Notes under the pieces: generated by a model
The model's input: the letters and a program-made list of their open reading frames with translations, nothing else
Database searches by the model: none
What the model was told of the DNA's origin: nothing
Translations under genes and position numbers: made by a program
Shown: positions 33,626 through 45,628 of the stretch, piece by piece
Numbering within the stretch: position 1 is the first letter of the stretch
Layout of the letters: each line of letters starts with the position of its first letter
Assembly: GCA_019022495.1 (NCBI GenBank)
Contig: JAFEKR010000018.1
Location: forward strand, 496,001 to 560,000
Reading direction: 5' to 3'
Source of the DNA: Epichloe hybrida
Taxonomy: Eukaryota; Ascomycota; Sordariomycetes; Hypocreales; Clavicipitaceae
Length of the DNA stretch: 64,000 nt

Positions 33626-33964
33626 TTACCCGGGCATACATGACACGCGGATGAATTCAGATCGGTCATCACCGGACAGTCTGGATGAAGATGAAGATGT
33701 TGCAAGAGCAATGATCGTCTCCAGACTCTCTCCACGATCCAGTCTGCGGCAGAATTCATCAGCCACAGCGTCGGTAACTGTCTCATCCGTGGTTCTCGAC
33801 GTGACAGACATCGAAAATGGGTTCCCCCGTGTTCCCAGATTCTGGGTATCGACAAGAATTTCGGCTAAAGACTTTGGGTCACGAGGCCATATGACCGATC
33901 GCGAGCGATGTGCGCTTATGACCGTATCAGGGAAGCTGAAATGCACTTCGCAAGAACGCGGCAT
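33626..33964 (-). CDS. Small hypothetical protein, 112 aa
   Basis: Open frame from ATG at 33964 to a stop at 33626. The residues look coding (SLAEILVDTQNLGT, DAVADEFCRRLDRGESLETIIALA), with an amphipathic helix in the second half and a short Ser run. No intron is needed, no signal peptide or domain seen. It lies head-to-tail about 140 bp upstream of the fungal-specific gene on the same strand. It may be a small lineage-specific gene or a chance frame. Confidence 0.35.
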   Translation of the reverse strand: MPRSCEVHFSFPDTVISAHRSRSVIWPRDPKSLAEILVDTQNLGTRGNPFSMSVTSRTTDETVTDAVADEFCRRLDRGESLETIIALATSSSSSRLSGDDRSEFIRVSCMPG

Positions 33965-35319
33965 CTTACAACAAGAAGCATACGAGTTATACTACGACTG
34001 CTTTCTCTATAAAACAGGAGCTTTCGCCCTTCTATTTGTATGATAGGAAGCAGCTACAGTTCAATCCTTTTTTTTTTCCTACCTTCATCATTCCTTCTGA
34101 AGACATCTTTGCCCCAAGTCATGTGCCGCAACTGCGATAGAAGCAGCCATGTCGTGCGGACGGGTCGACTGGCAAGAAAATGACTTCAGATCTCGCTTCG
34201 AGCAACGCCTTATCAACCCCACACGAGCAGGTGCCATGATCTGCTCGTAATAAACAGGATTATGCCAGTCAAGACTTGTATTTAGCCTTTTTTTTCTTAC
34301 CGCCGCGTGCATCCTTCTCTTGGCCATGCGGGTAATTTGGCGGCTCCGCCACGTGCTGACTGTCGGGCAATGATTGCGCTGGCGTCGTTCCTATTTGTCG
34401 ATATGACGGATGCTCTGCGAAGGATTCGTCAATCCTTCGTAACAAAAGTGTGGGGGTTTCGTATTGAACTTATGTGTCTCTTTGATGCCCATGTAAGGCT
34501 GCACTTGCGTGTCGCCCCACATTTTCTGGCTGGCAAAAAGGGGCGACCTATCAAAGTGACCTCTAGTGATATAGCTAACGCGGTAGGGTTGAAAAGATAA
34601 ACGATATCGCTCTTTATAACTTGAATATTTCTCAGTACTAATGTAATATAGATTAGTATGCGCTAGAAAGTATCGCAAATAGCGATGTTTTTATTGGCTA
34701 ATAACCCTTATCGGTACGCAAATGTAGCCTTGCATAATACGGGCATCAAAGAGATGTTTCATCAGTTATCATGTCGGGTGAGCCGTGGTTGGATCAATCG
34801 CGGACCCACCCGGCGCGGGCAGCGTGGCCTCTTATCACGTGGCACCCATGTTCAAGAAGTCGGGACTTTTACACATTGTGGTCAAGTGATGATTTCTCGC
34901 CTCGTCCGACGTTCAGGCTGAAGACGCCATGATATTAAGCGTCGACAAACAATCACAGCACCCAGAAAATTAGAATATGGGGCACTCCACACGACCCGAT
35001 CGACAGCAACATGGCTGATCAATCACGGCAGAACTCAAAGTTCCTGCCAGGCAAAGTCCAAACTCAAATAAAGTCAATTCATAGCGCCGTTGCTTCTCGA
35101 CGACGCTCCGGCTATTTTTCTTGGTACACTCTACATAAACACTAGTGGAAATTCTTCACAGGGAGCAAGGCAGTGGGCGTAGGTACTGATGATTGGTGCG
35201 GTTAGCCAGGATCGAGAGAGATCCATGGCCATAAAATGTTGTCGAGGGAGTATATGAGGAGGTATCTGTTATTCGTATAAAGATGTTTTGGTGCAGACAC
35301 AGTGCGAAATTAGAGCCAT
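33965..35319. other. Intergenic stretch with an inverted repeat
   Basis: About 1.35 kb with no supported gene. It includes an AT-rich patch (34600-34740) and a pair of inverted arms described separately. Confidence 0.45.
34477..34754. repeat. Inverted-repeat arms, possible MITE
   Basis: TCTCTTTGATGCCC at 34477-34490 is matched exactly, inverted, at 34741-34754. Inside both arms a further similar block continues (AAGGCTGCACTTGCGT on the left, AAGGCTACATTTGCGT inverted on the right). Total span about 280 bp with an AT-rich middle and no coding frame: the size and shape of a miniature inverted-repeat element, now diverged. No target duplication was found. Confidence 0.4.
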
Positions 35320-36891
35320 TCACAGCTTCTCAATGATGGCAGCGGTGAACTCGTGAGCCTTGGCCTTGCCGCCCAAGTCACCGGTCAGGGCCTTGCCCTC
35401 GGCCATGGTGTCAAAAATGGCCTTCTCAATGCGACCAGCGTGCTCGCTGAGGCCCATGTGCCGCAACATCATGATGGAGCTGAGCAAGAGGGCAGTGGGG
35501 TTGGCAAGACTCTTTCCAGCAATATCGGGAGCGGAACCGTGGACAGCCTCGAAGATGGAGCACTCGTCACCAATGTTGCCGGAGGGAGTGAGACCGAGAC
35601 CACCAATCAGACCAGCGCACATATCGGACAGAATGTCACCGTAAAGGTTGGGCATGACCAGGACCTTGTCGTTGTAAGGGAGAGGGTCGGTGACCATCTT
35701 CAAGCAGGTGTTGTCGAGAAGTTCGTCATCGAACTCGATGCCGGGAAAGTCCTTGGCAACCTCACGGCCGACATTGAGGAAGAGACCGTCGGACATCTTC
35801 ATGATGGTGGCCTTGTGGACAACTCGGACCTTGGTTCGGCCGATAGCCTGAGCCTGCTGGAAGGCAAATCGGAGCACACGCTCAGACGCCTCACGGGTGA
35901 TGAGCTTGATGGACTGAACTACACCGTCAACAACAACGTGCTCAATGCCAGAGTATTCACCCTCGGTGTTTTCTCGGATCAAAACAGTGTCGACATTGTC
36001 GTAAGGGGTCTTGAAGCCAGCGACCGATCGGCAAGGTCGCAAGTTGGCGAAAAGATTGAAAGTTCGGCGAAGAGTGAGGTTGAGGGAGACGTGGCCCTTG
36101 CCAACGGGGGTCTGGAAGCCGGTTGTCAGGACTTGATTCCTTGATTGCTAACAAGCGATCGAGTGCATGGCGCAAACTTACTGCCAAAGGTCCCTTGAGG
36201 GCAACCTTGTTCTTCTTGATGCTCTCGATGGCAGCATCAGGAATAGCAGTCTTGCCATCCTTGAGGATGGGAGTGACGTCGCAAGATTCCCAAGCGATAG
36301 GGGTCTGTTTGATATATCTCGGTAAGCCTTGAGCAGATGGTAGCTAAGCGCGTAAAAAGGTTGCGCGTTGTAGACCTCTTAAGGAAAGGTGTTTGCGAAC
36401 CTTGGCGGCGGCGAAGATGTCCTTGACGGACACGGCAATCTCGGGACCAATACCGTCACCCTCGATCAAGCTGACCAGGTAGTTGCCCTACAAGGAACAA
36501 TGTTAGTGTTTGACTTGTCTTCGCGAGGGCGGTTGAGGCATGTCGTCATCGAGCTGCGTTATTTTGCCGAGATGCCCTTGAGTCCACGATAAGCGCCTTT
36601 GTCGCGGGACCAGAAGCACCCGAAACGAGCAATTGTCCAGCAACGACGACAAAGATGTGTACAGTACAAGGCGGGAAACAAACCTTGGCATCCTTGGTTC
36701 CATCATACTTGGCGACACGCTCACCAGCAGTCGAGTAGCTACGCTGTTGCCATCCAAAAAAAAAATCAGTCAAAAATTTCCAGAATGAAGCTTCAGGGTC
36801 GCCGTACAGCAACAGCCCAAGCAGCGCGGGGAGGCACGCGCATGCATTGCCTGGACACGGCAGGGCGAGAGATAGCTCGGATGGCCAGCAT
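35320..36891 (-). CDS. idh2: NAD-dependent isocitrate dehydrogenase subunit 2, mitochondrial
   Basis: Five exons (36891-36808, 36743-36684, 36487-36401, 36304-36182, 36111-35320), all phase 0, give 381 aa. Exon 1 codes a 28-residue presequence rich in Arg, Ala and Ser without acids ([15 protein letters not shown]), and [13 protein letters not shown] follows, so import into the matrix is expected. Domain landmarks: [69 protein letters not shown] and [13 protein letters not shown], as in the isocitrate/isopropylmalate dehydrogenase family. It oxidises isocitrate to 2-oxoglutarate as a hetero-octamer with IDH1. The exon 2-3 junction spans a 196-bp intron. The open frame at 37280-37546 is not an exon. 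Confidence 0.93.
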
Positions 36892-37796
36892 CTTGATGTG
36901 AATAGAATAGATTGGATTGTAGTTGAATTCCCAAAGAAAGAAGACACAAGCAGCAAAGAGACGCTAGTGCAGGCCAGGATGGAGAGGAAGAAAGGTGTCG
37001 AGTCGATCGGCCTGTGGAAGCCGTCGGTACGCAGCAGCGGCAAGGGAAGCGTGTGGCTTGCGCGTGAACTTGTCCCGGTCCGGTCCAGTCTCTCTCACCA
37101 GTGGCCGCTGAGTCACCAGACACTTCAGGCTCGGCTTTGCATGCTCCGTCTGCTAATCAATACACAAGATAACTCCGTAGAATGCACCGCCAGTCGCAGG
37201 TATGTACATGTACGGGCTTCAATGCCCAGATAAGTTTAAGCGTGCTGTCATCTCTGGCAAATAGAAAGACGCTGTCTCTCTAATAATGGGGACGTGACTT
37301 TTTTTTTTTTTTCCATCGGCTTTCCGTCGGCCACTGTCGGAGCTCGGAGATTCGCGAGCACTCACTCACCGTGCCGAAGTTGGCCGACGTTGAGCCGCCA
37401 ATGTGAGCTGCACGAGGCTGAAGCCAAGAGCTTGAGAGTGTGGCGCGAACCTGCTCAGCTGCCCGCTCGGCTCCAGCCTGATGTGGCTGGGATATTACCG
37501 ACATTGCATATGTATGTACTGACTCCAGCATCGTCAAATAGCCCACCTACCTCACATTGCATGAACCAACTCAAACGCAACCAATCGAGTACATCTCTAT
37601 CTATTGAGGCATTGAAGCATCCCAGATACCATTATTTGATGTCCACGACCCACATCGACCTTGCCTCAGCCAACTTGTTGCCCGGCGTGAGGCTATCATC
37701 ACGACACCTTGATGCGCGACCTGGCGGCCTGGGGCGCGCAGCTGGTGGCATGCCGTGGATTCATGATTAAAACACCATCTACATCAATCCTTCATC
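36892..37796. other. Divergent promoter region of idh2 and sec5
   Basis: About 900 bp between two divergent genes. It holds a T-run (37300-37312) and no frame with protein character that splices into either gene. Confidence 0.55.
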
Positions 37797-40700
37797 ATGG
37801 CCGACGACGAGCGGACCATTCTCGAATTCTACCAGCTTCCCTCTGCATACCCTTCGGAATGGCCGGCAGAGAAGGATCTCGATGAGGATTTGACTGACGA
37901 GCGGGATACCAAGCAAGGAAGACGTCGATCGCGGTATGAGGCCCTTGGATCCGCTTTCGGTGGAAGGACAAGCTTCGCCGATGAGCCGGGAGGTCTAGGC
38001 AGTCTTGTGCAAAAAGACGAGCCAGACCCTTTGGGAACTTCGGAGAGCGTTGTACGATCGCTGAAGCAGCTCGGTTTGCCAGTACAAGAAGATACGCGAT
38101 TAAGTAAGTTGCTTTTCTCTGTCAGTCACTTAGTCATAACTCTGAAGCATGAATCCCTAACAGTCTAATTTCTCAGGGAACCGCTTTTTGCTCTCCTCAA
38201 CGGCCTTCTCTCCTGCGTTATTCTTGTCTCAGATGCACTCGACGGCTGATACCCAGACCCTACTGCATGGTCTCGACGTGCTTTCTCACTCGATTGACCA
38301 AAAGTCAGCGTCGCTCAAAGTCCTCGTCGAAAGCAATTTCGAGCGTTTCGTCAAAGCCAAGGCCACCATCGACAACGTCTACAAGGAAATGAAGTATCGC
38401 GGTATAGACCCCGCTCAACAACGGGCCTCAGGTCGGCATTCACGGCATGCTAGTCGCACCAGTTTCGGCCTCAACAATCCATTGACACTTCCCATGTCCG
38501 ACAGCCGAAAAAAGAATGCCTTGGTCAAGGAGAGTGAATACGGCGTCATGGGCATCAAGGCACCTCTACTAGACGTGTCTGCAAAAGCCGAAGATGTTTG
38601 GGGCCCGGCATTGAGCGGACGCGAGAAGGAAAAGCATTTACGCAACGTGTCACGCCACTTGAACGAATTCAAGGATTACGTGGAACTCAGTGCTATTGTG
38701 GCTGACAGTATTAAACGAAAAGACTATGAATCCCTTGTAGACAGTTACAACCGGGCGAGAAAGTATGCTGATGAAGCCCGGCGGCTGTCCAAGGACCTCA
38801 GTGAGCGAACACCCGATGATTCGCAACTGTACAAGCTGGTACTTGCTGCGCGCATGTGGAATGATGTCGACCAGCAGATACAAGGCTTCAAAAAGGATAT
38901 GTGGAAGAAGCTGGTTTCACTTCACTCGTCCAGGGCCGAAAATGGAGGTGGGCGACAGCGAGATCAACACATGGAGCTCATCAGTCTGCTGCTCGAGCTG
39001 GGCGTTGAGGACAATCCCGTCTGGGTGTGGCTGCTTAGCAGGTATGACCATTTAAAGAGCAAGATTCAGTCTACGGCAAATCGCAGCAAGGTTGAGATTG
39101 AAGTCCTCCGGCGCAGGCTTGCTAATAGTGAGAAGCCGGAGTCTCGAATCTTAGCGTCGTACCTTAGAGCATTGGGACGCCAGTCTATCGAAGGAAGTGT
39201 CTCATCATCAGACTCTGTTGACGTCATGGAATTATGGGGTAAAATGCTCGCTTTCCTGATGAGTCTCATCTCCCCTCAAGGAATATTGGGCGAGCTTCTT
39301 GAATTTTGGCAAACCGCCCAAGGATTCATTGATGGCAACACGCAACAATCTCTTCCCTCGGGTTACAATGGGGAGTCACGGGGTCACCATAAGCTTTCTG
39401 CGCAGTCTGTTGCGGACTTGGAGAAGGGCATGGTGGAATTAGTCGATATTTTACGGGACCATGTTCACGTTTTCTTCGTCGAAGCGCCCCCAGAGGATAT
39501 CTCGTTGCTGTTCTCACCTCTGCCGCCATCACCGCATTCTCCTGGCTCTGCTGCCACACCCACATCGCTCCGAGATCCCAGGTTCAACTTTGACTCCAAC
39601 AACCCGCCGCCTCCATCACCAACCAGAGGTGAATCGTGGGAAAAATTGGCATTCTGGCCGCCGTGGTCCAACTCCATCGCCGGCGTGGATTATCTGTCCA
39701 AGATGCTCGCTCTTGTAGGTTCTGGCGCATCCGAAATGGCCAGCCTCGGCCCGGTTGCCTCGGGGGACACACGGGTAACTGAACAGCTCAGGTCTCTCGT
39801 TGGAGCATCCCGGGAACGCTGTGTGGCGGCTCTCTGCGCTGCCTGGAACCGCGATGCAGAGAACATCAAATTTGTAGAGGACTGGCAGCGTCCCGCCGAT
39901 TCAGGCGATGTCACTCGAATGCCGGCCACCTTTTCTGCCTTTGAAGGGGCGCTACTGTCAGGCATGCAGAAGATTCTCTATATCCCCGACGCCATGGAGA
40001 AGCCGGGGGCGGGCAACATCGTGCTTCCCCCGCCTGCGAAGCTGCTACAGATGGTTCGCAGCCAATACGTCACCACGCTGTATAAGGCACTGAGTGGTAT
40101 GGTTGAGAATGCGGAGCGATCGCTCAAGAAGAACGAAGACGAATGGGCTGTTTCACAAGACTTGCTTCCCACATATGTCCCGAGCACCATCATGCGCAAG
40201 AGCACTCTCGATGCAGGCGACCGGGTAAGTATCCTGTTCTCCCAGCAAGTATCACCGATTTCTTCATTCCCCGCTCCAAAACTAACCTCGATTCGAATTC
40301 TGAAAAAAAAAAAAAAAAAAAAAAGAACATCCGCATGCTGCTCACCCTAAGCAACCTGCAAGCCCTCCGATCCCAAGTCGTCCCCAGCCTAAACTCACAG
40401 TTCGAGAACGCATTCTCCGTCAAGCTCACCGACGAGTCCAAGACTATTCGCGATGTCCTTGGCCAAATCGACGCTCGCCTCTTCCAATCTTACACTAAAC
40501 AATCCATCGAGAAGCTCAGCGAGATCATCAGAGCAGGCCTGTCCGCCCCAGACTGGGCACCCGAGCCAAACACCCGTCCCTCCACCGCAAAGCCCTACGT
40601 CTACGAAGCCCTCCTCGCTCTCGTCCTCGTCCACTCCCAACTATCCACCACCGCGCCATCTCTCACCCCCCAGGTCCTCTCGTTCCTGCTCGAGCAAACC

Positions 40701-41021
40701 TCTCTTCAACTCCTAGACGCGTTCCGTCGCCGCCCGCGCTATTCCCTCGAGGCCCTCATGCAGGCTACTCTCGACGTGGAGTTTATCGCCCAAACCCTCA
40801 GCCACTACACCACAGATAGGGCGTCGGAGCTACAAAGCCAAATTTACCAGGACCTAGACGGGCGAACGGATAATGACGCTCGTGCTAGGCTGCAAAGCGA
40901 ATTGCCCGAGATGAGAAACGTATTGAAGAAGTTGAGAGAGGCTAGCAAGAACGAGTTTGCGTGTTTCAAGAAGCCGAAGAGGTCGGGGCAGAGTGCTCCC
41001 AAGGTGGATGCGTCGGGATAG
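37797..41021 (+). CDS. sec5: Exocyst complex subunit Sec5
   Basis: Three exons (37797-38103, 38177-40224, 40326-41021) give 1016 aa. The N-terminus (DERTILEFYQLPSAYPSEWP) and the block LFLSQMHSTADTQTLLHGLDVLSHSIDQ, then VLVESNFERFVKAKATIDNVYKEMKYRG, are the conserved Sec5 helical-bundle start. The rest is a long all-helical CATCHR-type rod with a Pro/Ser-rich loop (PPSPHSPGSAATPTS) and a basic tail. Sec5 tethers secretory vesicles to the plasma membrane at hyphal tips, with Sec3, Sec6, Sec8, Sec10, Sec15, Exo70 and Exo84. Phase 1 and phase 0 introns keep the frame. The second intron ends in a run of 22 A before AAAG, an unusual acceptor. Confidence 0.87.
40304..40325 (+). other. Poly-A tract directly before the sec5 intron 2 acceptor
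   Basis: Between the branch site ACTAACC (about 40281) and the acceptor G at 40325 lies a run of about 21 A where a pyrimidine tract is usual. The exon after it (NIRMLLTLSNLQALRSQ) is in frame with the exon before. Confidence 0.7.
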
Positions 41022-41362
41022 GCGGTGGAAAAGGAGAAATGGTCATGATGGTATGAAGTGTATTTGCTAGCATGAACTAAACGTGATTGATGCCTGAGTG
41101 TCTCTGGTTCTGTGATTTGCGTCTTGAAAAGTTGGTCTACTCAATTCTCCTAATAATCCTGTATTTGGCGTGCGCAATGTATCATCCTATCAGCACTAGT
41201 CAAAACAACATTATCCGCCCGACATGGTCTTTTCAATACCAAACGCCTAAACCTCACATGAAAAGAACAACTGGAAAAGAAAAGAAAAACGCATCAAACT
41301 CCGAGGTATCATTCCCGTCCCCATCGTTATCCGTTACGCGTGAATGCCGATACCCCGGATAT
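41022..41362. other. Convergent 3' intergenic region
   Basis: About 340 bp between the 3' ends of sec5 (plus) and the transcription factor (minus). No feature beyond expected 3' untranslated sequence. Confidence 0.5.
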
Positions 41363-43678
41363 TTAACCCGGTGCATTCGGAAGCAGTAGGTGCGAGCAAA
41401 ACATGAGCTCGAGAGAGCGCGAGTCAGCAGGCGAGAATTGGGAGCCGCGCTGACGGGCTTCGATTGTGTCGTCTAGCAAGAGAACATGTTAGTTGGATGG
41501 GTGGGCAAGGTGTGAAAGGCGTTTGTTTCCATGGTTGGTACACGTACACTCCATGTCAAGGCTCAGAAAATACTTGACAACAACGGGGTCTTGATCCTGC
41601 GTCGACAATCGGCCTTGTGCGTCACGACAGGTTTGTGGTAGCGCCTTTCGAATCCCGAGGAGCATCTTGATCAGGCCGGCGAGGTTACCGCCCTGCTGGG
41701 TGAAAACACTTGGGTCCCGCTCGAGAGGCCAGCCCGGTCGCAGATGGTCTTGTTCCCATGCTTTGAACGCCCAGGTGGACTTTTCCACGCAGTTTAGGAA
41801 AATGAGCGCCGTGAGGTAGATGTGGAAGCCGACCTTGGTTTTGCTATCGGCGAGCTGTCGGTCCATGAGGTTCAAGAGGGCTTTGGAGGTGTTGTTGGCT
41901 TTGCGCTCCGCCGCGGCGTTTAATTGCATGCACATCATGGTGTAAGTGTCGGCGTCATGCTCATTTTCCGCCTCCTTGATGGGCCTCCCTTGCTCCGCGT
42001 CGGCGCTTGGTTTTTCAACAATGCTCCATTGTCTTTCGCGATCGATGCTCTCCACTAGACCCCATAACTCCAATGCTTTCCGCAGTATCTCATTTTCTGA
42101 CTCGGCTAGTTGTTCCTTGGCGGTTTCGAGCGTGATTCTCATGAACTTGGACGGTTCCCGTTCGATAAAGAGATCAAGGACATCACGCATGTACATTTCG
42201 ATCTTGCCAGGCACATCGTCCTTGTCCTGGTCAATCATGATGACTTGGTGAAGGGCCCCTTGGCTTTCGGTACTGACTATATCGGCTTGCTGGAGAGGTT
42301 GCAACACAGCTACCACGGCTGCCAGCACAATGTTTTTGCCCGCCTCCGCAAAGTGGGAAACTTCGACAACAGAGCCGTTATTAACCAACTTGAGTTGCTC
42401 TTTCAAAAGGTTGATTCGATTTTGCGACAAAACAACCTGCACACCAGCAGAGTACAGATCAAGTTGTTCATGAAGCCTGGACCTGACGCATCCAGTCATC
42501 CAAACACGCGGAGAAAGAACCTTGCGACAGGTGTCGCATGGTGTGCCTTTGCTGCAGATTTTGCGTAGGATGCGGCAACGAATACAGGCTCCCAGCTTGC
42601 GAACTTCTTTGACCTCCTGGCGTCTGGCTGGCGTGAACTTGGATCGGAAATGTCTCGTGCGGCCGTTCAATACGCCAGCACTTGTGTCCATTCGGACTCC
42701 GCCCCTGTTCATGGGCAGCGGAGGTAGGGGCGGATTCTCGTCAAGAAAAGGGGCCGGTGAGGTTGAGTTTAAGTAGGTCATTTCGCCCCAAGGTTGGCTG
42801 GCACTGTTGTCGACAGCCATATTAGGGGTGCCTTCATTTACCGCAGCAGCAACAGTACTATCCGCAACGGACGGTGATGTAGGTGCCGTATCGCCATCAA
42901 CGAGCTGTGGATCGAGCAACGAGGGATTGAGACGAGCAGCAGCAGCCACTGCCACAGAAATATTTGCGGCATCGGGCGAGGCTTCGCTAGCCGGTAGAAG
43001 TGCTTGAAGTCTCTCTTCGGGAGAAAGTTCCGTGACGGTCGGGGGCGGGGTCTGGAAAGCTACTGAACCTATGCGTGATTCATGTCAGCTACAGTAACCA
43101 GACAAAGAAAACTAACTAGGGTGGCAAGCCTCACTCTTTTTGCCATTGATCGGCGACCTGGAAGTCTCGTAGCTAGCGGGCGGGTTGTCCAATGTGTATT
43201 GCTCTTGTAGTTCAAATCGCTCAGCATTCTGGGCACTGCTATCCTCGACTTGGGCCTGGGCTTGAGCTTGATCAGGCTGCTGTTGGGCTTTGTTCCCGCG
43301 GCTGTTCTCGTTAAGATCAACCTGACGAGAGGCTTCGGCCAACGTTTCCAATGCGCTCCAACCTTGTGGGAGAGCGCTCGGAGACACTTGTTGGCCATTG
43401 GCCTGGGAAGCAGCCTGTGCAGCCTGAGCCTGATGGTGTCGTTCGGCGGCGGACCTAGCATGTGTAATACCATGAAGCTCGAGACATGCTCGCATGCGTT
43501 CCGAGTCCGAGATGGCGGGACATCGTTTGGTAATATGCGTGGTCAAGCTGTCGATACGACCTTTGGGGAAGTTTTCACCACATTGCTTGCAAGTATGGGG
43601 GTATCGATTGCTATTGTCGTTTAGTTTTGGACCGCGCTCGAAGTATTCGAGGATCAGCGGATTCGGTCTGCGTCCCAT
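41363..43678 (-). CDS. Fungal transcription factor with C2HC-like and Zn2Cys6-type zinc modules
   Basis: Three exons (43678-43135, 43068-41548, 41472-41363) give 724 aa. The N-terminus MGRRPNPLILEYFERG leads to a finger with CKQCGENFPKGRIDSLTTHITKRCP (Cx2C, then H and C), resembling BED-type modules. A Gln/Ala-rich linker follows. Near residues 300-350 a second cluster reads CIRCRILRKICSKGTPC then DTCRKVLSPRVW and CVR: six cysteines with the order of a Zn2Cys6 domain but a long last spacing. The C-terminal half is helical and resembles regulatory parts of fungal factors. It should act in the nucleus as a DNA-binding regulator; its targets are unknown. The last splice (donor GTACGT, branch CTAAC) adds 36 residues beyond the stop of the unspliced frame at 41489. 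Confidence 0.82.
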
Positions 43679-44729
43679 TGGCGTCGAGAGGCTCCGGCTT
43701 TCTGTTTGGCACACCGACCTATGCAGCCAGGACGCGACTCTCGCGGTTAGTATAGCCTTCTTATCAGCTTCAACCAGATAAACGGTATATATACTCTTTA
43801 AAGGAGTCGATTGGCAGATTTCAGCACGCGTTTGGGTATGATGGTGATGGAAGTATGGCGGGACAGATTCTGCCTTTGTTGACCGACAAAATTTCTCACA
43901 CCGCCTGCGCTGCTTTCAGATCCATAAAATCCGGGGAACGATTGGATCTGAATCACCGTTTCTATTCAGTGGAGTCGATATTGTGACACCTTGAAAAGAA
44001 GCAAACCATGTTCCAATTTTGGAAATGAACTCCACTTTCAACCAGCCAACGACTTTTCCTAAACTCCGTCACGGGAACATTGGAACATTTCGTCCATTTT
44101 TTTTTGCAGCCAGAGCTCCTCACTTGTTGATTGTCATATCCCAAGCTAAGTCATTCACTAGACTAACCAAGAGAAAAAAAAAACACGTCATTGGCAAGTT
44201 CATTCATCGTAATTTGACCGTGCGAGTAATCACAGTAAGCCCAACTAACCTACCCTACAGCAGGCAACCGCTTTCTGCGGTAATGATGATGATCACTGTC
44301 TCCAAAAAAACTGCATCGCTTTGATTATGTTTACTTTGCTATGCAGAGTCCAGATTCAAGCCTCTCGATATTGGAATAGTAGCGTATGGATCGCATGTCA
44401 GAGTCAAAGCCTGGTACTATTCTCGTTTCTTGCATTATACAAATCATCTCAAATCGTGTCCACTTAGGGCAGCAATACAAGCCGTATTAGCAGGGCCTCA
44501 TCGCAGCCGCACCATTTGTGGTGCGCCGCGTGGAATATTCATCTGCATAATTTTTGGCATGAGTATGGGCAATGAGTGTCTTTGAAATCTAGACGGCGCT
44601 GGCTGCGACTGCCGGTGTTGACCTGGCAAAGTATGCAATGACAAACGCAAGATCCACAGCAACCCATCACATCAACCACCATCTCTTCATCATCACCATC
44701 ATCATCCACAGTACAAAACATCGCAGCAG
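43679..44729. other. Intergenic stretch upstream of the transcription factor
   Basis: About 1 kb holding the promoter of the minus-strand regulator. No frame with protein character. A run of T (44099-44107) and of A (44175-44183) are the only simple repeats. Confidence 0.45.
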
Positions 44730-45363
44730 TAAGAGGCCCGCCGCTGACCGGCTCCATCAATGGCGGCAACACGTTTCCCGGCGTCTCTCGGCCCCAGCAT
44801 GGTCAAGCTCGGCCCAGATCTGTACACCGGCAGTGATTCCTACTCCGGGTACCAGCCAAAGGGCAACTTTACAGGATTCGCCATGCTCCACGAGAGTTGG
44901 CACCGGCGGTGCGCCCAAATGCGGCGTCGTCTCACAGATGCCCGTCACCGGGAAAGTCAGCAACCCCTTGAGTGATGCCATGAACGACACCCGCGCGAAG
45001 GCAGACATCACAGAGGTGGGCTACTACGAGGCCAGTCTTGGATCGGGCACCGTGCTGGGAGTATCAGCGTCCCGGCTTCATCCCCTAGGACGCCTTATCC
45101 TGCGTAGGCTGCTCTACTGCCGCGACGACTACTACCAAGCTCTCCCGTGGGAGTACTCCTTCAACGCGTACCACGACCTCCAAACCACAATCTCGTGCAT
45201 GGGCGGACCGGCCCGCTTGCCTGGACAGGACAGCCCAATCTTCCCGATTGGATCGCCATGGATATTAGACCTGCAGATTTCGCTGAACGACATTTTTGCG
45301 AGAGGAGGCGTAGGGCAAGACGGATGGACGGATGGGATGAGATTGCTGATAGATAGCAAGTGA
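44730..45363 (+). pseudogene. GH92 alpha-mannosidase fragment, frameshifted
   Basis: Three frames in succession carry recognisable N-terminal sequence of glycoside hydrolase family 92. First comes LTGSINGGNTFPGVSRP (about 44738-44793), then SMVKLGPDLYTGSDSYSGYQ up to FAMLHES, and then GTGGAPKCGVVSQMPVTG with NPLSDAMNDTRA and EVGYYEASLGSGTV. Joins are one-base shifts near 44795 and near 44900. The family removes mannose from N-glycans and is normally over 700 aa; here sequence after about 45075 no longer resembles it and stops at 45363. So this is a short, decayed 5' fragment. What produced the unrelated tail is not clear. Confidence 0.65.
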
Positions 45364-45628
45364 TTTGATCGACAGATAAATCATCATCAGAATGAAATAA
45401 TTTAGAGTGTTGGGCTAGACTATTTATTGGGACGAACGATCAATTAAAAAAAAAAAGACCTTACTGGTCACTTGAGTGGCTTTGCCAAAATGCAGGAATA
45501 TTTGCAGAGGCCAAGATACAGTTCCATAACTCCTCGCTTTTTGGACGGCCAACTAGTTGATTGTCAACTGTCAAAGAAAAACCACCTACAGGCCTCAAGG
45601 TTCGCACTTTACACACAAACACATTCGA

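Noticed and set aside
34048..34080. Possible tRNA box B with T-run terminator (GTTCAATCC then T9)
   Set aside because: No acceptor stem or other tRNA arms can be formed around it.
35353..36144. 263-aa plus-strand frame opposite idh2
   Set aside because: Mirror of a highly biased coding exon; its sequence has no independent protein features.
37280..37546. Minus-strand frame as exon 1 of idh2
   Set aside because: A proper Arg/Ala-rich presequence exon lies much closer (36891-36808) and splices in phase 0; this frame lacks targeting character.
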